Assembly: GCA_910584795.1 (NCBI GenBank)
Contig: CAJUBZ010000001.1
Coordinates: forward strand, 108,943-172,942
Direction: 5' to 3'
DNA from: an uncultured Eubacterium sp.
GTDB lineage: Bacteria > Bacillota > Clostridia > Lachnospirales > Lachnospiraceae
DNA: 64,000 nucleotides
Shown one piece after another: positions 39,597-48,795 of the stretch; positions within the stretch are counted from its first letter, which is position 1; each line of letters opens with the position of its first letter. The position numbers were made by a program, and so were the translations under genes. Under the pieces are notes generated by a model, which was not told the origin of the DNA, ran no database searches, and saw nothing but the letters and a program-made list of their open reading frames with translations.

Positions 39597-41183
39597 ATGG
39601 GAAAGCAAAAAAAAGTAATAGTATTTATTCTTTGTTTCAGTATGTTGATATCTCTGACAGGTTGTGGTGAGAAAACGACAGAAGATAAAGCGGAGAAGGT
39701 AAATCTTTCATGGTATGTGAATTTTTCGTGGTTTACATCTGATTGGGGAAATAATATGGTTTCCAAAGCCATCACAGAAAAAACAGGATGTAATATCGAG
39801 TTTGTGACTCCTTCAGGAAATCCTAATGAGAAACTGGATTCCATGATAGCCGGAGACACGTTGCCGGATATTATTACTCTTGGATGGTGGGAGCCGGAAA
39901 TTAGCCAGATGGTAAATGAAAATAAGATTTATGCACTGGATACTCTGGCGGATAAGTATGATAAATACTTTTATAAAGTAGTGAATGACGAAGTTGTTAA
40001 CTGGCATAGAAGTAACGACGGACATTTATATCAATATCCGAATTCAGCCTGTTCCCCATCTGATTATGAAAAGTATGATACCTTGGCTTCTAATGAAAGT
40101 TTTTTAGTAAGAAAAGATATATATGAAGCTATTGGCAAGCCGGATATGACTACGCCAGAGGGGTTTGTTTCAGCAGTCGAAAAAGCGGCTCAAATGTTTC
40201 CTACGATTGATGGAAAAGAGATGATTCCTGTAGGATGTACGGAATTTAATGAAATAGGATGCGATTCATTTGATAACTATTTAATGGATTTTCTTGCAGT
40301 TCCATATGTTGATAAAAAAGGAAATGCGATAGACCGTATTAAAAATAAAGATTATATTATGTGGTTAAAAACATATAATCAGCTGGCAAGAAAAGGGTTA
40401 TTAAAAGATGAAATATTTATTGACACCAGAACACAAATGAGTGAAAAAATAGGCAATGGACAATACTTTTGTATGATTTATCAGTATACAGATATGGCTG
40501 ATCAAGAAAAAATGTTGTATGCAAATAATCCGGACAGTATTTATATTGCAGTAGATGGTCCGAAAAATTCAAAAGGTGATGATTATACTCTGCCGGGAAC
40601 CAGTATTAATGGATGGACAGTGACATTAATATCAAAAAATTGTAAAAATCCAGATAAGGCAATTAAATTACTTACTTATTTAATTAGCGAGGAGGGGCAG
40701 AAGATGACCTGGCTTGGAGTAGAGGGAAAGACCTGGGATTATAATACAGAGGGGATTCCTGAAATGAAAGACAGCGTCAAGAAAATTTTATATACAGACA
40801 GAAACGAGTTTGATCAGGAGTATGGTGCAGATTCCTGTTATTGGATGATGCAGAATGATGCTATGGCTTCTGAATGGATAAAGGATGATAAAAACAATCC
40901 GGTTACCCAGTTAAAGCAATGGACATATCCTTATACAACATATGTAGGGCAGTATACGATTACTTTTGATGCTGATTCAGAAATAGGAAAAATAAAAAAT
41001 GAAGTTGATTCCATTTGGGGAAAAACATTACCGAGACTGCTTTTAGCAAAAAGTGATGCTGAATTTGAAAGTATTTATAATTCTTTTATAAAAGAAAGGT
41101 ATAACAAAGGTTATAAAAAAGTTTTAAATGCGCTTACAGAAAAAATGAATGAAAATATTGAAAAATTAGGATTAAATAAATGA
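39597..41183 (+). CDS. Extracellular solute-binding lipoprotein (family 1 type)
   Basis: The 528-residue protein has a signal peptide with lipobox SLTGC at about residues 18-22. Its mature region fits large sugar-binding proteins of the LplA type (NLSWYVNFSWFTSDWG, DTLPDIITLGWWEPE, YTLPGTSINGWTVTLISKNCKNPDKAIKLL). The ATG at 39597 follows GTAGGAGGAG. No permease or ATPase genes follow. Instead it overlaps the sensor kinase gene by 4 bases. This suggests a ligand-binding sensor for the two-component pair, or a component of a transporter encoded elsewhere. Confidence 0.88.
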   Translation: MGKQKKVIVFILCFSMLISLTGCGEKTTEDKAEKVNLSWYVNFSWFTSDWGNNMVSKAITEKTGCNIEFVTPSGNPNEKLDSMIAGDTLPDIITLGWWEPEISQMVNENKIYALDTLADKYDKYFYKVVNDEVVNWHRSNDGHLYQYPNSACSPSDYEKYDTLASNESFLVRKDIYEAIGKPDMTTPEGFVSAVEKAAQMFPTIDGKEMIPVGCTEFNEIGCDSFDNYLMDFLAVPYVDKKGNAIDRIKNKDYIMWLKTYNQLARKGLLKDEIFIDTRTQMSEKIGNGQYFCMIYQYTDMADQEKMLYANNPDSIYIAVDGPKNSKGDDYTLPGTSINGWTVTLISKNCKNPDKAIKLLTYLISEEGQKMTWLGVEGKTWDYNTEGIPEMKDSVKKILYTDRNEFDQEYGADSCYWMMQNDAMASEWIKDDKNNPVTQLKQWTYPYTTYVGQYTITFDADSEIGKIKNEVDSIWGKTLPRLLLAKSDAEFESIYNSFIKERYNKGYKKVLNALTEKMNENIEKLGLNK

Positions 41184-42961
41184 TGGTTCGAAATAAACAG
41201 AAAAGTAAAATTTCATTATGTAAAAAAATTATATTAATTATTGTTGTTGTTTTGATTTTATGCACATCTATGTGGACTATCATAATGTTTTTTAATATGT
41301 CTAAGAACGCAAAAAGTGTTGCGCTGGCTAATGAGAAAACAAATATGTTAAATGTATCCAGCCAGTACACGGAGGTAGAGGAAACGTGTTATCTGGTAAA
41401 ACAAATTATTTTGCAGAAGAAGTCTATTATTGAATATATAAAGAATGTCAGAGAGGGAAAAGATTTTAATACTGTCTCAAAAATTGATTTTTATGATACA
41501 GAAATCAGTTCTATAGATTATATGATTAATATTAATCCATATATATATAATGTCCGTCTTTTTGTGAATACTGATATTACTGAAAAGCATCCTAGTTTTT
41601 ATAAGATGGAACGTCTGGAAAATATGAGCTGGGCACATTCTTATAAAAATAATAAATGGGTTTTTGATTATAATGATAGTCTGTATTCTGACAATAAGGG
41701 GAGAACTCATCTCGCAGGTATCGTTTCCAATATAAGAGATGATGATGGAAACTTATTGGCAGTGCTGGAAGTGTCAACAGACTTAAATAATCTGTTTCTA
41801 AATTTCTGTAAAAAACAGAAGAATGATTTTTGCTGTTTTGTTTCAAATGATGGACATATTTATAGTTCCGATGCTTATAAAGATATTGTTGAAAATAATA
41901 AACAACAGATACTCGAACTTGCAAATACTACAAACGCTGAATCGAAAATTATGAATTTTAATAATGAAAGCAGCGTAGTATCTACGATGTATTGTTCCTC
42001 TTTGGAAGGCGTTTATATTCATGCAAGCAGTACAAAGGAAATCGTTGAATCTTATTATAAAAGTCAGATTCTCTATATTGTTGTTGTAGTGGTTTCGATG
42101 ATATGTTTTATCGTTATCATTATTATTTTAATAAATAATTCTTTTGCCAGATTTAATAATCTTACTTCAGAGGTTAGTAAAATAAAAAATGGCGAGTTTG
42201 TCCGGCTGACGGAAAAAGGAAACGATGAAATTTCAGAACTTGGCAAACAGATTAATGATATGTTATCAGCATTAGAAAAATTAAATATAGAAAATACGAA
42301 TAAACAGCTTTTGGCGAAAAATGCTGAAATCCGATCTTTACAAAATCAAATTAATGCCCATTTTATGTACAATGTGCTAGAAACAATTAAGATGATGGCA
42401 GAAATAAAAGGAGATTTTGAAATCAGTGATGCCATAACATCTCTAGGAAATATGTTTCGTTATAGTATGCAATGGACTTCTGGTATGGTAGAATTAAGAA
42501 CAGAGATAAATAATATTAGAAATTATCTGGATTTGATGAATTTGAGACAGGATTATGAAATTTATTTATCACTTAATATTCCAGAAGAACTTATGAGTAT
42601 TAAAATTCCAAAGATGTCCCTGCAGCCAATTGTTGAGAATTCTGTATACCATGGAATTGAAAATGTGGCAGAAGACACATCCATATATATTAAAGCCTTT
42701 GTTGAAGGTGATATTGTAAATATTGAAGTTTCTGATGTGGGGGTAGGAATGTCAGAAACCCAGCTGAGAATTATCAGAGAAAAAATAAATACAGCAGATG
42801 CCATAGAAGATGGCAAAGAGCATGGAAGGGCATTATATAACGTTCAGCAGAGAATAAAAATGTATTTTGGAAATAAATATGGTCTTTCAATCTATTCAAA
42901 AGAAGGTGCATTTACAAAAGTATCAATACAGATTCCATTAGATAAGGAGAGTACAGAATGA
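41180..42961 (+). CDS. YesM-type sensor histidine kinase
   Basis: The 593-residue kinase has membrane helices at about residues 13-35 and 295-318. They flank an extracytoplasmic sensor domain of about 260 residues, followed by HAMP. The His_kinase family motif LQNQINAHFMYNVLETIK carries the phosphorylated His near residue 394. The ATP-binding site is seen in SLQPIVENSVYHGIE and DVGVGMS. YesM-type kinases sense carbohydrates, often with a solute-binding protein. Both ends overlap neighbouring genes by 4 bases, so SBP, kinase and regulator form one translational unit. Confidence 0.92.
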   Translation: MMVRNKQKSKISLCKKIILIIVVVLILCTSMWTIIMFFNMSKNAKSVALANEKTNMLNVSSQYTEVEETCYLVKQIILQKKSIIEYIKNVREGKDFNTVSKIDFYDTEISSIDYMININPYIYNVRLFVNTDITEKHPSFYKMERLENMSWAHSYKNNKWVFDYNDSLYSDNKGRTHLAGIVSNIRDDDGNLLAVLEVSTDLNNLFLNFCKKQKNDFCCFVSNDGHIYSSDAYKDIVENNKQQILELANTTNAESKIMNFNNESSVVSTMYCSSLEGVYIHASSTKEIVESYYKSQILYIVVVVVSMICFIVIIIILINNSFARFNNLTSEVSKIKNGEFVRLTEKGNDEISELGKQINDMLSALEKLNIENTNKQLLAKNAEIRSLQNQINAHFMYNVLETIKMMAEIKGDFEISDAITSLGNMFRYSMQWTSGMVELRTEINNIRNYLDLMNLRQDYEIYLSLNIPEELMSIKIPKMSLQPIVENSVYHGIENVAEDTSIYIKAFVEGDIVNIEVSDVGVGMSETQLRIIREKINTADAIEDGKEHGRALYNVQQRIKMYFGNKYGLSIYSKEGAFTKVSIQIPLDKESTE

Positions 42962-44406
42962 GAAAATTATTATTAGTAGAGGATGAAAAATTAATCAGAC
43001 AGGGGATTCGTTCTATGATAGAACGTTCAGGTGTAAAAGTTGAAGAAATCATAGAATGTAACAATGGTGAAGTGGCTTTGGAGATACTGCAAAGTACAGA
43101 TATTGATGTTATGTTTACAGATATTCGAATGCCTAAGATTGATGGACTAACTCTTGTTGCTGAAGCTCAGAAGTTAGAAAATGTACCGCTTATTGCTGCA
43201 ATTAGTGGGTTTGATGATTTTGAGTATGCTGTAGGTATGCTTCGGAATGGTGTGAAAGAATATATATTAAAACCTGTAGATAGAAACATCATTACAGAAA
43301 CGTTAAAGAAGTTCGAAGTAGAGTTAAATGAAAAATATTTTGAAGACAATCAAAACAAAAAGGTTGCTTTCCAACAGTTACAGTATATGCTTTTCTATGA
43401 TAATATTACAAAAGTAGAAATTGAAAATATCTGTCTGAAAGTAAGTAAGTTTATACCTTTACAAAAGTTTGTCGTATTTTGTTTTACTAAAAAAGATGAT
43501 GAAATTGATTTAACTGTAGCAAATAAATATTACTTTATACAAGGGCAGGAAAATTTTGATATGATTATCTGCGGCAAAGAGTATAAGGAAGAAGTTATAA
43601 ATAAACTGTCAAATTATCATATTGGTATTAGTACGGTATATTATAATCTTATGGATGTAAAACAGGCATTCTGCGAGGCTGCTGAAATGCGACGAACTGC
43701 ATTTGAGACATGCGAGCCTGTTGTAGATGCAAATACATATATTTTGCCGGATTCTGAATATGAATATGGTGTAAAACTGATGATGCAGACAGCAAATCTG
43801 ATATGTTCTAATAAATTAGAAGAAGCCTTAGAGCAATTAGAAATTTTTGTAGAGGGAGTAAAGATACGAAAATATCCAATGAATGAGTTTCAGGAACAGA
43901 TGAAACTTATTATTCAGACAACAATGAAAGTATATGAAAAGTCTTTAAATAACAAAAAAGAAGAAGTTTTTGAGATTCTTGATATGTTCAGTTATCAGAA
44001 TATTGACGAATATATGGAAGTGGTTCACCAATGGATCAGTCGATTTGATGAACTGGTTAGTGATAATATTGATGAGTACAAGACCGGTATTAAAATGCAG
44101 AAAGCTATAGATTATATTAAAGAAAACTATAATACAAATCTTAATATGGCAGTGGTTTCTAATTATATTTCTATGAATTATTCACTATTTTCTTTTACTT
44201 TCAAACAATATACAGGAACAAATTTTGTGAATTATTTGAGAAATGTGCGTGTGGGAGAGGCAAAAAAACTTTTAACAGAAACAGATATGAAAGTTAATGA
44301 AATATCGAAGGCAGTGGGATATGATCATGAGAAACATTTTATGAAGACATTTAAGAACATTACTGGTCTGACACCTTCACAATATCGAAATAATCTTGGG
44401 TCTTAG
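42958..44406 (+). CDS. YesN-type response regulator with AraC HTH
   Basis: The 482-residue protein has an N-terminal receiver domain (LLVEDEKLIRQGI; MFTDIRMPKIDG with the phospho-acceptor Asp55). A middle region of about 240 residues follows. The C-terminal AraC double helix-turn-helix includes NLRNVRVGEAKKLL-like and VNEISKAVGYDHEKHFMKTF segments. It should activate carbohydrate uptake or utilisation genes in response to the upstream kinase. No obvious target genes are adjacent downstream. Confidence 0.92.
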   Translation: MRKLLLVEDEKLIRQGIRSMIERSGVKVEEIIECNNGEVALEILQSTDIDVMFTDIRMPKIDGLTLVAEAQKLENVPLIAAISGFDDFEYAVGMLRNGVKEYILKPVDRNIITETLKKFEVELNEKYFEDNQNKKVAFQQLQYMLFYDNITKVEIENICLKVSKFIPLQKFVVFCFTKKDDEIDLTVANKYYFIQGQENFDMIICGKEYKEEVINKLSNYHIGISTVYYNLMDVKQAFCEAAEMRRTAFETCEPVVDANTYILPDSEYEYGVKLMMQTANLICSNKLEEALEQLEIFVEGVKIRKYPMNEFQEQMKLIIQTTMKVYEKSLNNKKEEVFEILDMFSYQNIDEYMEVVHQWISRFDELVSDNIDEYKTGIKMQKAIDYIKENYNTNLNMAVVSNYISMNYSLFSFTFKQYTGTNFVNYLRNVRVGEAKKLLTETDMKVNEISKAVGYDHEKHFMKTFKNITGLTPSQYRNNLGS

Positions 44407-44415
44407 GAAATATCT

Positions 44416-45120
44416 ATGAAAGAGAATAAAAAGGAAAAGATGAAAAAGAAAATGTTTATCAGAGTTTTAGTTTGGTTTGTTTTTGTTGTAATTATTATGA
44501 CACTTACTGTTGTAGGAATTAATTTGCATATTGTCATAAAAGAAAAAAGCAAAATTTTATCTTTGGAAGAGGCTGCTAAATTTCAGGCAGACTGTATTAT
44601 TGTTTTAGGGGCAGGAATCAGAGACGATGGAAGCCCAACATGGATGCTGGAGGATAGAATAAAGATAGGAGACAAATTATATCAGAATCATGCTGCGGAT
44701 AAAATTATAATGTCTGGTGACCATGGCAGGGAAAATCATGATGAAGTAAACACTATGAAGAATTATGCCATAGGGGAAGGGATTCCATCAGAGGATATAT
44801 TTATGGATCATGCAGGTTTTGAAACTTATGATTCTTTGTATCGGGCGAGAGATATTTTTGGTGCAAAGAAAGTAATTATTGTCACGCAAGAATATCATCT
44901 TTACCGTGCACTTTATATTGCAGACCGGTTAGGGATGGAGGCCTGTGGTGTTACTTCCGATTTGCGTTTTTATAGTAAGAAGATGGTATATTGGAAGTTT
45001 CGGGAGTATCTTGCAAGAGTAAAATCATTTGTGAAATGCATTGCGCAGCCGGAGCCAAAATATTTAGGAGATACGATTGACTTAAGTGTCAGTGGAGATG
45101 TAACGAACGATAAAGAATAG
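44416..45120 (+). CDS. YdcF/SanA-like DUF218 membrane protein
   Basis: The 234-residue protein has a lysine-rich start and one membrane helix at about residues 12-36. An extracytoplasmic DUF218 domain follows (ADCIIVLGAGIRDDGSPTWM, DKIIMSGDH, FETYDSLYRA, VTQEYHLYRALYIA). SanA and related proteins affect envelope permeability and vancomycin sensitivity in enterobacteria, and the mechanism is not settled. It follows the response regulator by 9 bases and may be co-transcribed. Confidence 0.85.
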   Translation: MKENKKEKMKKKMFIRVLVWFVFVVIIMTLTVVGINLHIVIKEKSKILSLEEAAKFQADCIIVLGAGIRDDGSPTWMLEDRIKIGDKLYQNHAADKIIMSGDHGRENHDEVNTMKNYAIGEGIPSEDIFMDHAGFETYDSLYRARDIFGAKKVIIVTQEYHLYRALYIADRLGMEACGVTSDLRFYSKKMVYWKFREYLARVKSFVKCIAQPEPKYLGDTIDLSVSGDVTNDKE

Positions 45121-45174
45121 GTTATATTTAAAAAGAACAAAATATGAAAATTAGACATGAGGATATGAGACAAA

Positions 45175-46350
45175 ATGGATAAGAAGTCGATTAATGAATT
45201 AAGAAGAAGATTAAAAAAGGACCAGTGTTCTTTTACAAAGGTTTGTGGTTGTTATATTGACGACCAAAAGAATAAAGTAACTCGTTTCCACGAGAATTTT
45301 TTAAACTTAGAAGATGAAGAATATTTTAAATATCTGGAAATTGCTAAGAAGGTATTATCAACCAATCTGGGAAATAATATGCTGGAACTGGATTTTCCAT
45401 TGGAAGAAGAAAAGCCTGGAGGACATCAGCAGTTTCTGATGGGACTAAAAAAAAGCGGTCTTGAGGATGAAGGTATTCTGGATACTTTTTATGACATGGT
45501 TATAGAAAAGTATGATTCTATGGGAAATTATTTAATTTTGTTATTCCATGACAGATATGATGTACTAACAAAAACTTCTGATAATATGAAACTTGATGAG
45601 TCAGAAGAAGTGTACGAATATATTGTGTGTGCTGTCTGTCCTATGATTTTATCAAAACCGGGGCTTGGATATAATAAGTCTGAGCAGAGAATTGGAACCT
45701 TAAATAGAGAGTGGATGGTAGGCATGCCGGAAACAGGTTTTCTATTTCCGGCATTTAATGAAAGAAGTACAGATATTCATGCTGTACTTATGTATACAGC
45801 CGATTCAAAAGAGCCGCATCAGGAATTTATAACAGATATTTTGGGTTGTAAAGTGAAAAAGACTTTTGTACAGAAACAGAATCTGTTATGTGAAATGGTT
45901 GCAAAGGCTACTGATGTGGAAGTGGTAAATGACATCATGGAATCTGTAAATATTGAACTGGCACAGCTCTCTGACAGTGAGCCGGACGAAATAGAAATTT
46001 CTCAGGAGCATGTTTCCGGAGCTTTGGAGTATGCTGGAATTGGAGAAACAAAGGCGACAGAAATTGGCAGAGAGTACATATCTACATTAAAAGAAGAAGA
46101 GCTGCCTTTGCTAGGAGACTTAATTACCAGTAAAGCTGCAAAGGTAGTAAAAGATAATAATGAAAAAGCGTTCTTGAAGGAAGAAATTAAAGAGTTAAAC
46201 CGTAAAATAGAACAAGTGACAAACGTTTCAGAGGATATTATTATCCGGGTAAATGAAGAGAAGAAACCTTTTATCCGCAGGGAAAATATAGATGGGGAGT
46301 CCTGTCTTGTAATACCTGTTTCAGATGATGAGAGTGTTAAAATTAATTAA
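45175..46350 (+). CDS. DUF4317 protein
   Basis: The 391-residue cytosolic protein matches the clostridial DUF4317 family from its opening (ELRRRLKKDQCSFTKVCGCY) through NYLILLFHDRYDV, VYEYIVCAVCPMILSKPGLGY and GFLFPAFNERSTDIH. No catalytic motif or partner is known for the family. It contains several conserved cysteines in GCY and CAVCP, which could be functional. The start is preceded by GAGGATATGAGACAAA, a moderate site. The L21 promoter lies directly downstream. Confidence 0.85.
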   Translation: MDKKSINELRRRLKKDQCSFTKVCGCYIDDQKNKVTRFHENFLNLEDEEYFKYLEIAKKVLSTNLGNNMLELDFPLEEEKPGGHQQFLMGLKKSGLEDEGILDTFYDMVIEKYDSMGNYLILLFHDRYDVLTKTSDNMKLDESEEVYEYIVCAVCPMILSKPGLGYNKSEQRIGTLNREWMVGMPETGFLFPAFNERSTDIHAVLMYTADSKEPHQEFITDILGCKVKKTFVQKQNLLCEMVAKATDVEVVNDIMESVNIELAQLSDSEPDEIEISQEHVSGALEYAGIGETKATEIGREYISTLKEEELPLLGDLITSKAAKVVKDNNEKAFLKEEIKELNRKIEQVTNVSEDIIIRVNEEKKPFIRRENIDGESCLVIPVSDDESVKIN

Positions 46351-46358
46351 TAATGCTG

Positions 46359-46387
46359 TTGACATAAGATTTGGCTTATGTTATTAT
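46359..46387 (+). promoter_or_regulatory. Promoter of the rplU-prp-rpmA operon
   Basis: TTGACA (46359-46364) and TATTAT (46382-46387) are spaced 17 bases. The -35 lies 9 bases after the DUF4317 stop. Confidence 0.75.
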
Positions 46388-46395
46388 ATTTTAGT

Positions 46396-46472
46396 ATGCC
46401 GCTCAGTGTGGTTATAAGTACTGCATCAGCAGTCACCGAAACTGGCGAGTAATGAGTAATAGGAGGTGCCCA
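46396..46472 (+). promoter_or_regulatory. Ribosomal protein L21 leader
   Basis: The leader between promoter and rplU contains CCGCTCAGTG, GGTTATAAGTACTGCAT and GCAGTCACCGAAACTGGCGA. These fit the conserved pieces of the Firmicutes L21 leader, a structured autoregulatory RNA. The rplU ribosome binding site AGGAGG follows at its 3' end. The assignment is by recalled pattern and was not scored with a covariance model. Confidence 0.7.
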
Positions 46473-46473
46473 T

Positions 46474-46773
46474 ATGTACGCAGTTATCGCAACAGGTGGT
46501 AAACAGTATAAGGTTTCAGAAGGCGACGTAATCAGAGTTGAAAAACTTGGTGCTGAAGCTGATTCAAAGTTTACTTTTGACCAGGTTCTTTACGTAGATG
46601 GTAAGGTTGGTAATCCAACAGTTGAAGGCGCATCAGTTGAAGCTACAGTAGTAGGTGATGGTAAAGCTAAAAAAGTTATCGTTTACAAGTATAAGAGAAA
46701 AACTGGATATCATAAAAAGAACGGTCATAGACAGCAGTATACTGAAGTTAAGATTGATAAAATCAATGCTTAA
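46474..46773 (+). CDS. rplU: 50S ribosomal protein L21
   Basis: The 99-residue protein has the L21 start MYAVIATGGKQYKVSEGDVI and the C-terminal signature KKVIVYKYKRKTGYHKKNGHR. It is the first gene of the classic rplU-prp-rpmA cluster and carries an L21-type leader. Confidence 0.98.
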   Translation: MYAVIATGGKQYKVSEGDVIRVEKLGAEADSKFTFDQVLYVDGKVGNPTVEGASVEATVVGDGKAKKVIVYKYKRKTGYHKKNGHRQQYTEVKIDKINA

Positions 46774-46787
46774 TCAGGTGAAAAGTT

Positions 46788-47111
46788 ATGACGAATATAA
46801 CAGTTTACTGTAAAGATAATACATACACAGGATTTCGCATGGAAGGACATGCCGGATATGCTGATGAAGGTGAAGATATTATCTGTGCAGGTATTTCGGC
46901 ATTGGCAATTAATTTTGTAAATTCTATCGAAGAACTGACATCAGATAAGTTCTCACAGTTTGAGCATCAGGATGATGGAATAATTGATTTCGAATTTACA
47001 GATACTATTAGTAATGAAGCTGAAATATTAATAAAGTCTTTAGTTTTAGGACTAGAGCAGTTAGAAAAGGAATACAAAGATTTTATATCATTAGATTATA
47101 AGGAGGTATAG
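46788..47111 (+). CDS. prp: Ribosomal-processing cysteine protease Prp
   Basis: Prp removes the N-terminal extension of L27 in Firmicutes. The 107-residue protein has the catalytic His in MEGHAGYADEGEDI and the catalytic Cys in IICAGISALAIN. It lies between rplU and rpmA, and the L27 encoded next has the cleavable extension, so the pair is functional by context. Confidence 0.93.
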   Translation: MTNITVYCKDNTYTGFRMEGHAGYADEGEDIICAGISALAINFVNSIEELTSDKFSQFEHQDDGIIDFEFTDTISNEAEILIKSLVLGLEQLEKEYKDFISLDYKEV

Positions 47112-47113
47112 CT

Positions 47114-47398
47114 ATGATGAAGATGAACCTTCAGTTCTTCGCTCATAAAAAAGGTATGGGTTCTACAAAAAACGGTAGAGACTCAGAATCAAAGAGACTT
47201 GGTGCTAAGAGAGCAGACGGACAGTTTGTTAAGGCTGGTAATATTCTTTACAGACAGCGTGGAACAAAGATTCACCCAGGCGTAAACGTTGGACGTGGTG
47301 GTGACGATACATTATTTGCTACATCAGACGGAATTGTAAGATTTGAAAGAAAAGGCAGAGACAAAAAACAGGTTTCTGTATATCCGGTAGCTGAATAA
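47114..47398 (+). CDS. rpmA: 50S ribosomal protein L27 with Prp-cleavable extension
   Basis: The 94-residue L27 begins MMKMNLQFFAHKKGMGSTKN. The LQFFAHKKG segment matches the Prp cleavage motif of S. aureus L27, with cutting expected after the two Phe to expose AHKKG. The rest is a standard L27 (GQFVKAGNILYRQRGTKIHPG). An AGGAGG site precedes the start, and a terminator follows the stop. Confidence 0.98.
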   Translation: MMKMNLQFFAHKKGMGSTKNGRDSESKRLGAKRADGQFVKAGNILYRQRGTKIHPGVNVGRGGDDTLFATSDGIVRFERKGRDKKQVSVYPVAE

Positions 47399-47415
47399 TT
47401 AAACACAGATATTAG

Positions 47416-47452
47416 TAGGCTTCAAGTCATGAATGACTGGAAGCCTATTTTT
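47416..47452 (+). terminator. Rho-independent terminator after rpmA
   Basis: TAGGCTTC pairs with GAAGCCTA, and inside it AGTCAT pairs with ATGACT with one unpaired A/G position. Five T follow. Confidence 0.9.
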
Positions 47453-47511
47453 AACTATGCGGGATAAAGAATAACAGGCTCGTATAATGTTTATATAAAC
47501 GGAGGAAGATT

Positions 47512-48795
47512 ATGTTTGCAGATTTTGCAAAGATTTTTATACAATCAGGAAAAGGCGGAGACGGACACGTATCCTTCCGAAGAGAAATATATGTACCAAA
47601 TGGTGGTCCAAATGGCGGAGACGGTGGAAAAGGCGGCGATGTTATATTTGAAGTGGACAAGGGATTAAATACTTTGTATGAATTTAGGCATAAACACAAT
47701 TTCAAAGCAGAACCAGGGCAGGAAGGCGGTAAACAGAATAAAACCGGAAAAAACGGTTCTGATATTATTCTGAAAGTTCCGGAAGGAACTGTTATCAGGG
47801 AAGAAGAAACAGGAAAAATTGTGGCTGATATGAGTGGAGACAACCAGCGCATGGTTATCTTAAAAGGCGGTCGTGGTGGTAAGGGGAACCAGCATTATGC
47901 TACAGCAACGATGCAGGCTCCAAACTATGCACAACCGGGACAGAAAAGTATGGAATTAAATATCACTCTCGAATTAAAGAGCATTGCTGATGTTGGACTG
48001 GTTGGATTTCCAAATGTAGGAAAATCAACTTTATTGTCTAGGGTAACTAATGCAGATCCAAAGATTGCAAACTATCATTTTACTACCTTGAATCCGAATC
48101 TTGGTGTAGTTGATTTGAATGGTGGAAAAGGATTTGTTATTGCTGATATTCCGGGATTAATAGAAGGGGCATCTGAGGGTATCGGTCTTGGACATCAGTT
48201 CTTAAAACATATTGAGCGCACAAAGGTCATTATTCATATGATAGATGCAGCTTCTGTTGAGGGAAGAGATCCCATTGAAGATATCAAAGCGATTAATAAT
48301 GAATTAGAAAAATACAATCCTGACTTACTAAACAGACCGCAGGTAATTGCAGCGAATAAGATAGATGCAATTTATGGAGATACTAACGAAGTTATAGATA
48401 AAATAAAACAGGAATTTGAACCAGAGATTAAAGTGTATCCGATTTCTGCAGTAAGTGGAAAGGGACTTAAAGAATTACTTTATTACGTAAGAGAATTATT
48501 AGACAGTATTGGCGATGCACCAGTTGTATATGAACAGGAATATAACCCTGATGATTACCGAATTACCACAGAATTACCATATACTGTAGAAATGTTAGAA
48601 GAGGGGGTTTATTCTGTAGAAGGACCTCGTATAGAAAGAATGCTGGGATATACGAATCTTGATTCTGAGAAAGGATTTATGTTCTTCCAGAATTTTATGA
48701 AGGATAATGGAATTCTGGATGAATTAGAAGCATTGGGAATAGAAGATGGTGACACCGTAAAGATTTATGGGCACCAATTTGATTATTACAAATAG
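47512..48795 (+). CDS. obgE: GTPase ObgE/CgtA
   Basis: Obg is an essential GTPase involved in late 50S assembly and stress responses. The 427-residue protein has the glycine-rich Obg fold (residues 1 to about 158, PNGGPNGGDGGKGGDV). The GTPase domain has GFPNVGKST (G1), DIPGLIEGA (G3) and ANKID (G4), and a C-terminal OCT domain (about 345-427) is present. The start has ACGGAGGAAG upstream. The last codons and stop lie inside the left arm of the palindromic element copy D. It follows rpmA, the usual rplU-rpmA-obgE order. Confidence 0.98.
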   Translation: MFADFAKIFIQSGKGGDGHVSFRREIYVPNGGPNGGDGGKGGDVIFEVDKGLNTLYEFRHKHNFKAEPGQEGGKQNKTGKNGSDIILKVPEGTVIREEETGKIVADMSGDNQRMVILKGGRGGKGNQHYATATMQAPNYAQPGQKSMELNITLELKSIADVGLVGFPNVGKSTLLSRVTNADPKIANYHFTTLNPNLGVVDLNGGKGFVIADIPGLIEGASEGIGLGHQFLKHIERTKVIIHMIDAASVEGRDPIEDIKAINNELEKYNPDLLNRPQVIAANKIDAIYGDTNEVIDKIKQEFEPEIKVYPISAVSGKGLKELLYYVRELLDSIGDAPVVYEQEYNPDDYRITTELPYTVEMLEEGVYSVEGPRIERMLGYTNLDSEKGFMFFQNFMKDNGILDELEALGIEDGDTVKIYGHQFDYYK

